A stretch of 64,000 nucleotides of DNA, taken from Lachnospiraceae bacterium (GTDB lineage Bacteria; Bacillota; Clostridia; Lachnospirales; Lachnospiraceae). Location of the stretch: assembly GCA_015057625.1 (NCBI GenBank), contig SVDZ01000001.1, positions 368,921 to 432,920 of the forward strand, in the 5' to 3' direction. The translations under genes and the position numbers were made by a program. Under the pieces are notes generated by a model that saw only the letters and a list, made by a program, of their open reading frames with translations, was not told the DNA's origin and searched no databases. Within the stretch, counting starts at the first letter, position 1; the number at the start of each line of letters is the position of its first letter. Below are positions 18,311 to 27,438 of this stretch, in pieces.

Positions 18311-19459
18311 TCAATCCAGTTGGTTAAATATGGACTCAAGTTCTGCTATCAAATCCACAGAATCTTCAATACCTGTTGAAAGTCTCAATGTGGTTTCGGT
18401 GATTCCGTTTTTAAGTCTGACTTCTTCCGGTACGTCTGCATGAGTCTGAGTGGTTGGATAAGTAATCAATGTTTCCACTCCTCCAAGGCTCTCAGCAAAT
18501 TTGATAATATTGACTTTTTCAAGTATTTTCAGTGCGTTATATTTGCTGTCCACATTGAAAGTTATCATTGCGCCAAAACCTTTTGCCTGTTTTTTCATTA
18601 TTTCATGTCCCGGATGTTCCGGTAATCCCGGATAATAAACCTTTGTCACATGCTTTTGATTTTTTAACCACTCAGCAATTATCTTTGCATTTGCACCTGC
18701 TCTCTCCATTCTTATTCCAAGAGTCTTAATTCCTCTCAAAATCAGCCAGGCATCAAAAGGTGCCAACCCTGCTCCTGTGGTCTTTATTAAAAATCTGAGT
18801 TTTTCCCTGATTGCATCATTGTTTGTCACAATAAAGCCGGCTAGTGTATCATTATGACCTCCAAGGAATTTTGTACCGCTATGAATTACCACATCTGCCC
18901 CCAGTTTCAATGGATTCTGAAAATACGGTGACAGAAATGTGTTATCAACTATCAGAAGAATATTATTATTTTTTGCTATCTGCGCAATTGCAGCAATATC
19001 AGATACCCCCATCATCGGATTGGTTGGCGTCTCCAGATAAATAGCTTTCGTATTCTCCTTAATATGCTTTTGTATGTCATCTTTCGCGCAGTTTACATAA
19101 GTAAATTCATATCCATTTTTCTTGGATACATTATCAAACAAGCGGATACTTCCTCCGTACAGATCTGCTTCCGTAATAATATGATCTCCCGGTTTAAAAA
19201 TCTCAAATAAAAGTGTAATTGCAGCCATTCCGGTGGACAGCGCAAAAGCTTCTTTTCCACCCTCTAACTGCGCAATATACTTTTCAAGATGTTCTCTTGT
19301 AGGATTTTGAAGCCTGCTGTAATCATATCCCGTACTCTGCCCGACAGCGGGATGAGCATATGTTGCAGTCTGATATATCGGATAACTTATAGCTCCATAA
19401 TGTATTTTTGTGTCTTCGTCTGCCAGATGCAAACATTTTGTGTTGTCTCCTAATTCCAT
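18311..19459 (-). CDS. Cystathionine gamma-synthase/gamma-lyase family PLP enzyme
   Basis: A 382-residue Cys/Met-metabolism PLP enzyme (start ATG 19459 after CGGAGAAAG, giving MELGDNTKCLHLADED). It shows the early YDYSRLQNPT motif and the PLP lysine in HSGTKFLGGHNDT. The family includes MetB (O-acyl-homoserine plus cysteine to cystathionine), MetC and gamma-lyases, and sequence inspection alone cannot separate them. With MalY beside it, a MetB-like forward role (cysteine to homocysteine) or a MetC/MdeA-like lyase role is possible. It lies between the Cys-rich NifX-like gene (57 bp) and malY and is clearly part of the operon. Confidence 0.88.
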   Translation of the reverse strand: MELGDNTKCLHLADEDTKIHYGAISYPIYQTATYAHPAVGQSTGYDYSRLQNPTREHLEKYIAQLEGGKEAFALSTGMAAITLLFEIFKPGDHIITEADLYGGSIRLFDNVSKKNGYEFTYVNCAKDDIQKHIKENTKAIYLETPTNPMMGVSDIAAIAQIAKNNNILLIVDNTFLSPYFQNPLKLGADVVIHSGTKFLGGHNDTLAGFIVTNNDAIREKLRFLIKTTGAGLAPFDAWLILRGIKTLGIRMERAGANAKIIAEWLKNQKHVTKVYYPGLPEHPGHEIMKKQAKGFGAMITFNVDSKYNALKILEKVNIIKFAESLGGVETLITYPTTQTHADVPEEVRLKNGITETTLRLSTGIEDSVDLIAELESIFNQLD

Positions 19460-19516
19460 AAGCTTTCTCCGTTTCATTTTTTATCGTATTAAGATTAAAG
19501 ACTCGCTTGCGAGTCT

Positions 19517-19954
19517 TTATGATCTCAATGTTTTGTGATTATCAATCTTGTCGTAGTAATATGTAATCTTGGCTAATGCCTCCTCAATGGAAACCTCTAC
19601 ATCAAATACGGAAATAGCCTTCTTCTCAAACTGCTTTTGCGCCTGAAATCCGACTTTTTTGCAAACTACACATCTGCAGTCTTCAATGAGAGAGACTATT
19701 GCGAGAACACCCTCGGCGCCTCCGCAACCGCCTCCGTTTCCACTGCAGCCCGATGATTTACAATTATTGTTTTCACAGTTATTTTCTGTATTCAATTTTT
19801 CATTTTGAGTTTTCTGATCATTAGCGGGAACATCTCTTTTTTCAATAAGGTTAATCTGATCTGTCACCTCATAAATCAAAAATGTTTCTACTTCGCCGAA
19901 TTTTAAATCTACATTTTTACCATCAGATGATCCTACTGCTATTTTATATGCCAT
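19517..19954 (-). CDS. NifX/NifB-C-terminal domain protein with a Cys-rich insert
   Basis: A 145-residue protein of the dinitrogenase iron-molybdenum cofactor biosynthesis domain family (NifX/NifY/VnfX fold). The start MAYKIAVGSSDGKNVDLKFG is typical, as is the glycine-rich middle. A family member is usually about 110-120 residues. Here an extra Asn/Gly/Cys-rich loop (about 50-80) carries Cys60, 65, 70 and 77, and a further cluster Cys93, 95 and 98 follows. These could hold an Fe-S cluster or metal during cofactor transfer. It follows the nifK-like gene by 56 bp. The role as cofactor carrier for the nitrogenase-like enzyme is inference from family and position. Confidence 0.85.
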   Translation of the reverse strand: MAYKIAVGSSDGKNVDLKFGEVETFLIYEVTDQINLIEKRDVPANDQKTQNEKLNTENNCENNNCKSSGCSGNGGGCGGAEGVLAIVSLIEDCRCVVCKKVGFQAQKQFEKKAISVFDVEVSIEEALAKITYYYDKIDNHKTLRS

Positions 19955-20010
19955 CCTCTCACCTCTATCGTTTCTTCATCTTTTTATTTCCAAAACATCC
20001 GGCAATTACA

Positions 20011-21309
20011 TTAGTTAAATCTCTGAACAGCTACTGTATAAATATCTTCAATAAGACGAATTCCACCTGCGTATCCAACATATGAACTATTCAATACTAC
20101 CTTATCCTGAACCGGATATGATACATTAAGGAAATTACCTTTCAATTGCTCTGTAACTTCCTTCTCGTAATAACCGCCAAGAATAAGTGGATAGCCGTGA
20201 TAGTCATGATTTTTGATTTCTTCGTGAATCTTAAAGCCATCTGTCTCAAAAGAAACTTCTGCTTCCAAGCCGAAATTGAGTTTCTTAAATTCTTCAGTTA
20301 TTTCCTCGCGTCTGTTCTTTGGAGTATCATCTACAACAAACTGTTTAGCAGGAACCAAGCCCAGATCGTTTGCAAGGAATTTTGTAATACCAAGAGCATA
20401 CTGGGCGTCAGATACAACAGTAAACTGCTTGTTGATAACTCTGTTTTCAAGGAAAAGGTCAGCATATCTTTCTATTAAATAGTAGTAATAATCTTCATGC
20501 TCTTTAATAACTGCCTCAACTTTCTCCTCCTCAACGCCGGCAAATTTTCCTACTTCTCTCAAAAACTTGCTGGTTTCAGTTGCTCCAATTGGCAATGTCT
20601 TGTAATGAAGGTAAGGAATTCCAAGCTTCCTTTCCATCTTTTTCATATTGTTTAAACCTACCCAAGGAGATACAAGCAAATTAAATTCTGCTTCAGGAAT
20701 TTTGTTAATGTTTTCAATTCCTCTCTTATATCCAAAGATAGTGTTTGGTGTTAATCCTAACTCACTTACGAGTTTTTCAAGTTCTCTCAAGTTACCTAAC
20801 CAGAACAAATCCTGATATGGTACATCTGCCCAGATATTGACCAAACCTTTCTGCTTTGTCTCTGATTTTTTGAGATACTGATCTACAATTGCATCAACTA
20901 CCTGCTCGTGGCCCTTGTAGTTATTTCCCTTAAATCCTGCAGTTGGTGCGTAAATTACAGGTTTATCCGCATCTTCAAATCTTGACACTACTTCCCCTGA
21001 ATCATCACCTACGATTTCAGGAATACAACCTGTTAATACCACATATAAATCTGCATCTACTACTTTCAATGCATTTTCGATTGTTGAATTTAACTTCTTA
21101 ACGCCACCAAATACAACGTCTTTTTCATTAATACTTGTACATGGGAAAATGTTAGGTGAGAAATATCCTGAACTACCAATTGATTCAGATAATTTCTGCG
21201 CACAACCGGGACCTGAATGAAGTATAGGCAAAGCTCTGGTAATTGCCTGAACAGATTGCATCGCTCCTAACGCACATTTATATCTTTGTTTATCTAATAA
21301 TTTTGCCAT
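20011..21309 (-). CDS. Nitrogenase-like beta (NifK-type) subunit
   Basis: A 432-residue nitrogenase component 1 type oxidoreductase. Three cysteines match the P-cluster ligands of NifK: Cys12 (YKCALGAMQ), Cys36 (SGPGCAQKL) and Cys95 (LTGCIPEIVGDD, compare STTCMAEVIGDD). NifK is usually 500 or more residues, so this is a compact form without the N-terminal extension. It starts 1 bp after the NifD-like stop codon, so the two are translated together and surely form one complex. Expected to carry a P-cluster-like Fe-S cluster at the D/K interface. Substrate unknown; the cys/met genes around it point to a sulfur compound. Confidence 0.9.
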   Translation of the reverse strand: MAKLLDKQRYKCALGAMQSVQAITRALPILHSGPGCAQKLSESIGSSGYFSPNIFPCTSINEKDVVFGGVKKLNSTIENALKVVDADLYVVLTGCIPEIVGDDSGEVVSRFEDADKPVIYAPTAGFKGNNYKGHEQVVDAIVDQYLKKSETKQKGLVNIWADVPYQDLFWLGNLRELEKLVSELGLTPNTIFGYKRGIENINKIPEAEFNLLVSPWVGLNNMKKMERKLGIPYLHYKTLPIGATETSKFLREVGKFAGVEEEKVEAVIKEHEDYYYYLIERYADLFLENRVINKQFTVVSDAQYALGITKFLANDLGLVPAKQFVVDDTPKNRREEITEEFKKLNFGLEAEVSFETDGFKIHEEIKNHDYHGYPLILGGYYEKEVTEQLKGNFLNVSYPVQDKVVLNSSYVGYAGGIRLIEDIYTVAVQRFN

Positions 21310-21310
21310 C

Positions 21311-22777
21311 CTACTTCACCTCTTCCAAAAATGTATCAACGTTCTGCTTATACCACCAATCTGTGTATGGTAATTTAGTACGCTTTGCAAGGTTTTCTTC
21401 AAAGCTTCTGTTCTTGATTGCATCAACGATTGTCTTTGCAAATTCCAATGTATGTTTGTAACCAAAAATCATGTACTCATCAGCTACATAGATAGCAGGT
21501 GTACCGTTTTTAATTGCCCAAACTGTTGAGCCCGGATGTCTTGAAAGATACATATCAGGCTGATATTTATTTAAAATATTCATTACTTCATAATTCTGCT
21601 GATCGGCAACACTCGCCTCAAAGTCGATATCATTGTCAAGAAGATACTTCATTGACGGTGGAACATTACCGTCTTCGTATTTCTTGTCATAATGCCAAGC
21701 AAGTGCCCACACAACCTTAATTCCAAGTTCTTCTAAAACTCTTGATACTTCGAATGTATATCCAGGACCCATTCCAAGTACTGCTGTAAGTCCCTTCAAC
21801 TCTTTCTTAACTTCCTCAATTTGTGGAATGTAGATTGCACGCTGCTCTTCGATATATTTTTCAATCTTATCGCTTCTGCCTGTAACCTTACCAATCTCTC
21901 TCAACCATGTTTCAAAACCTGTGATACCACACTGGTTAATACTTCTTACGTAAGGAACTCCATACTGCTCCTCCAATGCATTTCCAAGGTAGTTACCTAA
22001 AGTACCGCAGATACATGTTGTAGCAATACTCTCTGAAAGATGTGATAACTCCTCAATAGTTGAGTTACAGTATAAAAATACCGGCTCAAGATCAAATTCT
22101 TTAAACATCTCAATAATCTCAGGTCTTGCACTCTCAAAGAAGTTCTTAAAGTTAATTTTGTTTGTCTTAACTCCCTCTCTAGGTGGCTGTACGATTTCCT
22201 GCAAAACGGCATGATCTGAAATATCAAAACCTGTAGCCCATATTCTTGATTTGAAACCTTCACAGTGAACGGCAACGATTGGCACTCCAACCTCTTCTCT
22301 TACATCGTCAACAATACTGTCAATATCTTCACCTATAATACCTGTGGCACATGAACTTGATACAAAAATAGCTTTTGGTGAGTATCTCTTATTTACTTCC
22401 AAAATTACATCTCTAAGTGTTGATGTAGAACCGAATATAGTATCATTTTCATTCATATCAGTTCCCACATATACAGTACTGCTTGTAACTCCTCTTTTCT
22501 TTGACATTACCTTTGACATGTAGTATGCATTAGCACTTGCCACAGAACATCCGGCAGGTCCGTGATGTATTATTGCCACATCTCTGATTCCTGCTAACTG
22601 ACCCAGTCCACATGTTGAGAGACATGTACTAGACTGAGAAAAACATCTTGAACATCCTTTCAATGTTCCACATTCACTCTGAGATGCCAAATCTTTTAAT
22701 GTTCCAACGTAGCCTGTAATTGAACCAATACGGTTTTCTCTTGTTGCCACATTAGAATTACTTGTATTTATTGCCAT
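21311..22777 (-). CDS. Nitrogenase-like alpha (NifD-type) subunit
   Basis: A 488-residue nitrogenase component 1 protein. P-cluster ligands are present: Cys77 in HHGPAGCSVA, Cys143 in SSSCATGIIGEDID, and Cys52 or Cys56 in the Cys-rich N-terminal segment (Cys36, 42, 45, 52, 56). By eye, ICGTLGNYLGNALEEQYGVP aligns with the NifD segment around the FeMo-cofactor ligand Cys275, placing Cys257 at that site. The loop that holds NifD His442 reads GTPAIYVADEY here, with Ala at the His position. So the cofactor Cys is kept and the His is not. This fits a NifB-cofactor-bearing but non-nitrogenase enzyme (compare methylthio-alkane reductase). It lies 11 bp after a dedicated cysK. Confidence 0.9.
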   Translation of the reverse strand: MAINTSNSNVATRENRIGSITGYVGTLKDLASQSECGTLKGCSRCFSQSSTCLSTCGLGQLAGIRDVAIIHHGPAGCSVASANAYYMSKVMSKKRGVTSSTVYVGTDMNENDTIFGSTSTLRDVILEVNKRYSPKAIFVSSSCATGIIGEDIDSIVDDVREEVGVPIVAVHCEGFKSRIWATGFDISDHAVLQEIVQPPREGVKTNKINFKNFFESARPEIIEMFKEFDLEPVFLYCNSTIEELSHLSESIATTCICGTLGNYLGNALEEQYGVPYVRSINQCGITGFETWLREIGKVTGRSDKIEKYIEEQRAIYIPQIEEVKKELKGLTAVLGMGPGYTFEVSRVLEELGIKVVWALAWHYDKKYEDGNVPPSMKYLLDNDIDFEASVADQQNYEVMNILNKYQPDMYLSRHPGSTVWAIKNGTPAIYVADEYMIFGYKHTLEFAKTIVDAIKNRSFEENLAKRTKLPYTDWWYKQNVDTFLEEVK

Positions 22778-22788
22778 TACTATTCCTC

Positions 22789-23772
22789 CTAATCAAATAG
22801 TCCGGTAGAAAGATATCTAAGTCCTGTATCAGGGAAAATAACCACGATATTCTTTCCCTTATTTTCTTCCTTCTCAGCTATTGTCTTTGCTGCAAAAAGT
22901 GCAGCTCCTGATGATTCGCCAACCAGAATACCATCAGTCTTTGCAACCTGACGAGCTGCCTCATACGCATCTAATGCTTCAACTGCAATGTACTCGTCAT
23001 AAATATTTCTATCAAGTGTAGATGGAATCAAATTATCAGGTACTCCAACAAATGGATGAACTCCTGTTATTTCATTTTCAGGCTGTGGAACTGCATCACT
23101 TGGAAGTGAGTTTGGCCCCGGCTGAACACCTACAATTTTGATGTTTGGATTCTTTTCTTTGAGATAAGCACCAACACCTGAAATTGTTCCGCCTGTTCCT
23201 GCACATGCAACAAGAATATCTACTTTACCCTCTGTGTCCTCCCAGATTTCAGGACCTGTTGTTCTCTTATGAACTGCTGGGTTTGCCGGGTTAGAGCACT
23301 GGTCAACGAAGAACACATTGTCTTCTTTGTCTAATACTTCTTCTTTTAAGCTCTTGATTGCTGCTACAAAGTCACCGTTTGTTGCCTCTAATGTTCTGGC
23401 AATTGCAGGTTCCTCTGTAAGTTTTATTGTCTTTCCACCGAAAGCCTTGATAACTTTAAATCTTTCTTCACTTACCTGATCCTGAATATAAACTCTGAAA
23501 GGATAACCTTTTGCTGCAGCAATTGCTGCAAGACCGATACCTGTATTTCCACTTGTTGTCTCAACAACCGTATCACCCGGTTTTAAAAGTCCTTTGCTCT
23601 CTGCATCCTCAATCATTGCGAGAGCAATACGATCCTTAACGCTCTGGTTTGGATTAAAGTACTCTAACTTTCCTATGATATTTGCTTCAATATTATTCTT
23701 CTTTTGGAAACCATTTAACTGAAGAAGAGGTGTCTTTCCAACGAGTTCTGTAATTGAATTATAAATTCCCAT
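22789..23772 (-). CDS. Divergent cysteine synthase paralogue within the nitrogenase-like operon
   Basis: A 327-residue fold-type II PLP enzyme of the CysK/CBS family. The PLP lysine is in NQSVKDRIA (near 46), the Ser/Thr loop is [11 protein letters not shown] and the phosphate loop GTGGTISG. It differs from the second cysK at 26286: NPNQSVKDR instead of [25 protein letters not shown] instead of [16 protein letters not shown], and a longer VHPFVGVPDNLIPSTLD segment. It may use another acceptor (O-acetylserine, O-phosphoserine or O-acetylhomoserine) or a thiol instead of sulfide. Being set between nifH-like and nifDK-like genes, it is the best candidate for capturing the enzyme's sulfur product. 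The recurrent CTGACTGG element lies just before it. Confidence 0.88.
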   Translation of the reverse strand: MGIYNSITELVGKTPLLQLNGFQKKNNIEANIIGKLEYFNPNQSVKDRIALAMIEDAESKGLLKPGDTVVETTSGNTGIGLAAIAAAKGYPFRVYIQDQVSEERFKVIKAFGGKTIKLTEEPAIARTLEATNGDFVAAIKSLKEEVLDKEDNVFFVDQCSNPANPAVHKRTTGPEIWEDTEGKVDILVACAGTGGTISGVGAYLKEKNPNIKIVGVQPGPNSLPSDAVPQPENEITGVHPFVGVPDNLIPSTLDRNIYDEYIAVEALDAYEAARQVAKTDGILVGESSGAALFAAKTIAEKEENKGKNIVVIFPDTGLRYLSTGLFD

Positions 23773-23796
23773 AATTTTTTCCTCCTATCAATCCGA

Positions 23797-23820
23797 ACCT
23801 CCGGTTGTCCAGTCAGCTCA
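23797..23820 (-). promoter_or_regulatory. Third, diverged copy of the CTGACTGG leader element before the internal cysK
   Basis: On the minus strand CTGACTGGACAACCGGAGGT lies between the nifH-like stop and the cysK start. It matches 19 of 24 positions of the copies at 27466 and 44728. The small hairpin CTGG-loop-CC(A/G)G is kept with changes in the loop and one wobble pair. Here no terminator arm follows; the ribosome site GGAGGAAAAAA comes 12 nt later. Confidence 0.5.
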
Positions 23821-23827
23821 TATTTCA

Positions 23828-25042
<1,215 letters not shown>

Positions 25043-25050
<8 letters not shown>

Positions 25051-25915
25051 GTGAAAATGTCTCCTTTACATTCAGTTTCCTCTGATAAATCTGATCCCCA
25101 AATTCGGATTTGCCGGGAACTCCCACTGCATCTGCACGACAGTGCTGGCAATGTCTGAACACATCTATGTATTTTGAAGCCTTTGTTCTTGCCTCATCTA
25201 TCTCAGCACATACAGGTGCTCTGTGATTTTTAAGCTCATGCTGTGGGATTAAAGGAATAATATTGTAAATACTTGCACCCGCTTCCTTAACTGTTTTGGC
25301 AATTTCTTCAATATGATCACCGTTTATCTCAGGAACTAAAACTGTGTTAATCTTTACTGTAATTCCGGCTTTAGCAACTTTTTTAATTCCTTCAATCTGA
25401 TTTTTTATAAGAATCTTTGCTGCCTCAACGCCCTCGATTTTTTCACCGTGATATATAATAAATGCATTAAGTTTGCTTTCAATTTCAGGGTCCACTGCAT
25501 TTACTGTAACTGTGAGAGAATCTATCCCCACATCTATCACATCCTGTGCCCTCTCATTTAAAAGTAGTCCGTTAGTGCTCATACATTTTATGAGGTCAGG
25601 AAATTTTTCTTTAATAATCTTGAATGTCTCAAACGCGTTATCAGTTGCCAATGTATCACCGGGACCTGCAATCCCTGCTACTTTTATATCTGGGCATATT
25701 TCCAAAGCTTTTGTTAAGATTTCTTCGCAATCTGCTGGTTTTAAAACTTTAGAAGTAACACCCGGTCTTTCTTCTACATCATTTATGGTTCTGTCACAAA
25801 ATCGACAGGCTATATTACATCCCGGACTTACCGGAAGATGAATTCTTCCTGCGTTGTTTTTGTGGCCTCCAAAACAAGGATGTGAATTCTGCAAGTCTTT
25901 ATATGTATTGCTCAT
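25043..25915 (-). CDS. nifB: NifB-like radical SAM cofactor synthase
   Basis: A 290-residue radical SAM protein with the cluster motif CNIACRFC (Cys33, 37, 40), the N-terminal HPCF box, GIAGPGDTLA (SAM binding) and the late CQHCRADAVG motif. These are the hallmarks of NifB, which joins two [4Fe-4S] clusters and inserts carbide and sulfur to make the NifB-cofactor, precursor of FeMo-co. Archaeal-type NifB proteins also lack the C-terminal NifX domain, as here. Its presence means the DK-like enzyme probably carries a carbide-centred Fe-S cofactor, not a simple [4Fe-4S] cluster. The gene begins 65 bp after the variant tRNA. Confidence 0.92.
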
Positions 25916-25980
25916 ATGCCACCCTCTTTCTTTCTTTTTTGTAACTAGTTAGCATGCACATTAAAGTTGGTATGCTAAAA

Positions 25981-26050
25981 CGATACCGGATGGATTCGAA
26001 CCATCAACTTCAGTTTTGCAAACCTATGCCATTCCAACGGCTACGGCATC
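25981..26050 (-). tRNA. Atypical tRNA-Cys (GCA) inside the nitrogenase-like operon
   Basis: A full cloverleaf can be drawn. The acceptor GATGCCG pairs with CGGTATC. The D arm is GCC-GTTGGAAT-GGC. The anticodon arm is TAGGT-TTGCAAA-ACTGA with anticodon GCA and one A-G mismatch. The variable loop is AGTT and the T arm GATGG-TTCGAAT-CCATC. The base after the 7-bp acceptor is G, not the U73 that bacterial CysRS needs. If the flanking U and this G pair, the arm becomes 8 bp with U as discriminator. CCA is not encoded. It lies between a yezD-like gene and nifB, flanked by two hairpins, so it is probably cut out of the operon mRNA or acts within it. A normal tRNA-Cys is at 57464-57534. Confidence 0.82.
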
Positions 26051-26058
26051 ATATTCTT

Positions 26059-26098
26059 GGGCTTTACACAGAATGCAGTTTCGCATTCTGCGCAGCCC
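26059..26098 (-). other. Long hairpin directly upstream of the variant tRNA-Cys
   Basis: GGGCTGCGCAGAATGC and GCATTCTGTGTAAAGCCC pair around a GAAACT loop with one mismatch region. No T tract follows on either strand, so it is not a simple terminator. It may guide RNA processing of the tRNA or protect the upstream cysK-yezD mRNA. A second hairpin (TTAGCAT/ATGCTAA, 25949-25978) lies right after the tRNA. Confidence 0.6.
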
Positions 26099-26124
26099 TA
26101 AAGAGTATTACTAATCTTTTTTTT

Positions 26125-26271
26125 CTATTGCTGTATTCTATGTTTCTCTGTCTTATCAATCTGAATTACTTTTCCATCTTGTATTATCAAGGTTACATTT
26201 CCAAATTCCACCTCATCGACCATTTTCTCTACATCTTTGATATAATCAGAATTTGAAATATTCTTTCCCAT
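26125..26271 (-). CDS. YezD-like small protein (DUF2292)
   Basis: A 48-residue ORF with a GAGGTGAAG ribosome site, 14 bp after the cysK stop. It contains VEFGNVTLIIQDGKVIQIDK followed by TEKHRI, the signature of the YezD/DUF2292 family (about 50-60 residues, small beta-hairpin protein). The biochemical role is unknown. To my knowledge, family members are often found with sulfur-assimilation genes, which fits this position between cysK and the nif-like genes. Confidence 0.82.
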   Translation of the reverse strand: MGKNISNSDYIKDVEKMVDEVEFGNVTLIIQDGKVIQIDKTEKHRIQQ

Positions 26272-26285
26272 TAGCTTCACCTCTT

Positions 26286-27221
26286 TTACTCATTAAACAA
26301 TGGTGTTGACAAATATCTGTCTCCTGAATCAGGAAGCAATGCCACAATTGTTTTTCCTTTATTTTCAGGTCTCTTAGCAAGGATTTCTGCAGCCTTTAAC
26401 GCAGCTCCTGAAGAAATACCAACTAAAATTCCCTCTGAAGTAGCAAATGCTCTTCCCTCTGCAAATGCATCTTCATTTTCAATTGCGATGACTTCATCAT
26501 ATACCTTTGTATTAAGTACATCAGGGACAAATCCAGCTCCGATTCCCTGAATCTTATGTGCTCCAGGTGTACCTGTTGAAAGAACTGCACTTGTAGCTGG
26601 TTCAACTGCAACAACTTTTACGTTTGGATTCTGTTCCTTTAAGTATTCACCAACACCTGTAATTGTTCCGCCTGTGCCAACACCTGCAACAAAGATATCA
26701 ACTTTACCCTCTGTCTGTTTCCAGATCTCAGGTCCTGTTGTCTCTCTGTGAATCTTTGGATTTGCAGGATTTACAAACTGTCCGAGAATAACAGATCCTT
26801 CAATTTCTTTATTAAGTTCCTCTGCCTTTGCAATGGCACCTTTCATTCCCTTAGCTCCTTCTGTAAGAACAAGCTGTGCTCCGTATGCTTTGAGAAGATT
26901 TCTTCTCTCAACACTCATTGTATCCGGAAGAGTAAGAATTGCTTTGTAACCTTTAGCTGCTGCAACTGATGCAAGACCGATTCCTGTATTTCCGCTTGTA
27001 GGCTCAATGATTGTTGCTCCAGGTTTTAATATTCCGCTTGCCTCTGCATCTTCGATCATTGCCTGTGCGATTCTGTCTTTAACTGATCCTGCCGGATTTA
27101 AGTACTCGAGTTTTGCAAGTACTGTTGCCTCTGTAATTTCTCTTTTCTTTGAATAACCGTTTACCTGTAAAATAGGTGTTCCTCCAATTAAGTCTAATGC
27201 ACTCTGTTTAATTTCGCTCAT
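26286..27221 (-). CDS. cysK: Cysteine synthase A (O-acetylserine sulfhydrylase)
   Basis: A 311-residue fold-type II PLP enzyme with all standard CysK motifs: PLP lysine in [11 protein letters not shown] (near 47), [11 protein letters not shown] substrate loop, [14 protein letters not shown] phosphate loop and SSGAALKAA. It joins O-acetylserine and sulfide to cysteine and acetate in the cytoplasm. Its ribosome site is AAAGGAGG. It is the first protein gene after a ~280-nt leader with two terminator hairpins, so its transcription, and probably that of the whole nitrogenase-like operon behind it, is controlled by attenuation. No serine acetyltransferase gene (cysE) is in the window. Confidence 0.93.
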   Translation of the reverse strand: MSEIKQSALDLIGGTPILQVNGYSKKREITEATVLAKLEYLNPAGSVKDRIAQAMIEDAEASGILKPGATIIEPTSGNTGIGLASVAAAKGYKAILTLPDTMSVERRNLLKAYGAQLVLTEGAKGMKGAIAKAEELNKEIEGSVILGQFVNPANPKIHRETTGPEIWKQTEGKVDIFVAGVGTGGTITGVGEYLKEQNPNVKVVAVEPATSAVLSTGTPGAHKIQGIGAGFVPDVLNTKVYDEVIAIENEDAFAEGRAFATSEGILVGISSGAALKAAEILAKRPENKGKTIVALLPDSGDRYLSTPLFNE

Positions 27222-27245
27222 AATAAAGTCCTCCTTTAAAATATA

Positions 27246-27283
27246 ATATAAAAATAGCAGTTACCCCATAAGGGCAACTGCTT
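27246..27283 (-). terminator. Attenuator-type terminator just before cysK
   Basis: AGCAGTTGCCC, loop TTAT, GGGGTAACTGCT, followed by ATTTTT on the minus strand. It ends about 10 bp before the cysK Shine-Dalgarno, so it can only serve the leader transcript and must be overcome to express cysK. Confidence 0.8.
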
Positions 27284-27438
27284 TAAAGCCATCCCTTACT
27301 GGAATGACTATATCCTACCATATCTATATGATTTTGAAAATTTTCCTATACTTATCGTTAGTGATAACTTTTGCTTATTGCATTTTCCGCCATATCGAGT
27401 AGGATAACTCCTCCTCAATTTTCACTCGTCGTGTATAC

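Noticed and set aside
25954..26256. Plus-strand ORF of 100 codons across the tRNA
   Set aside because: It reads through the minus-strand tRNA, hairpin and yezD-like gene and has no family resemblance.
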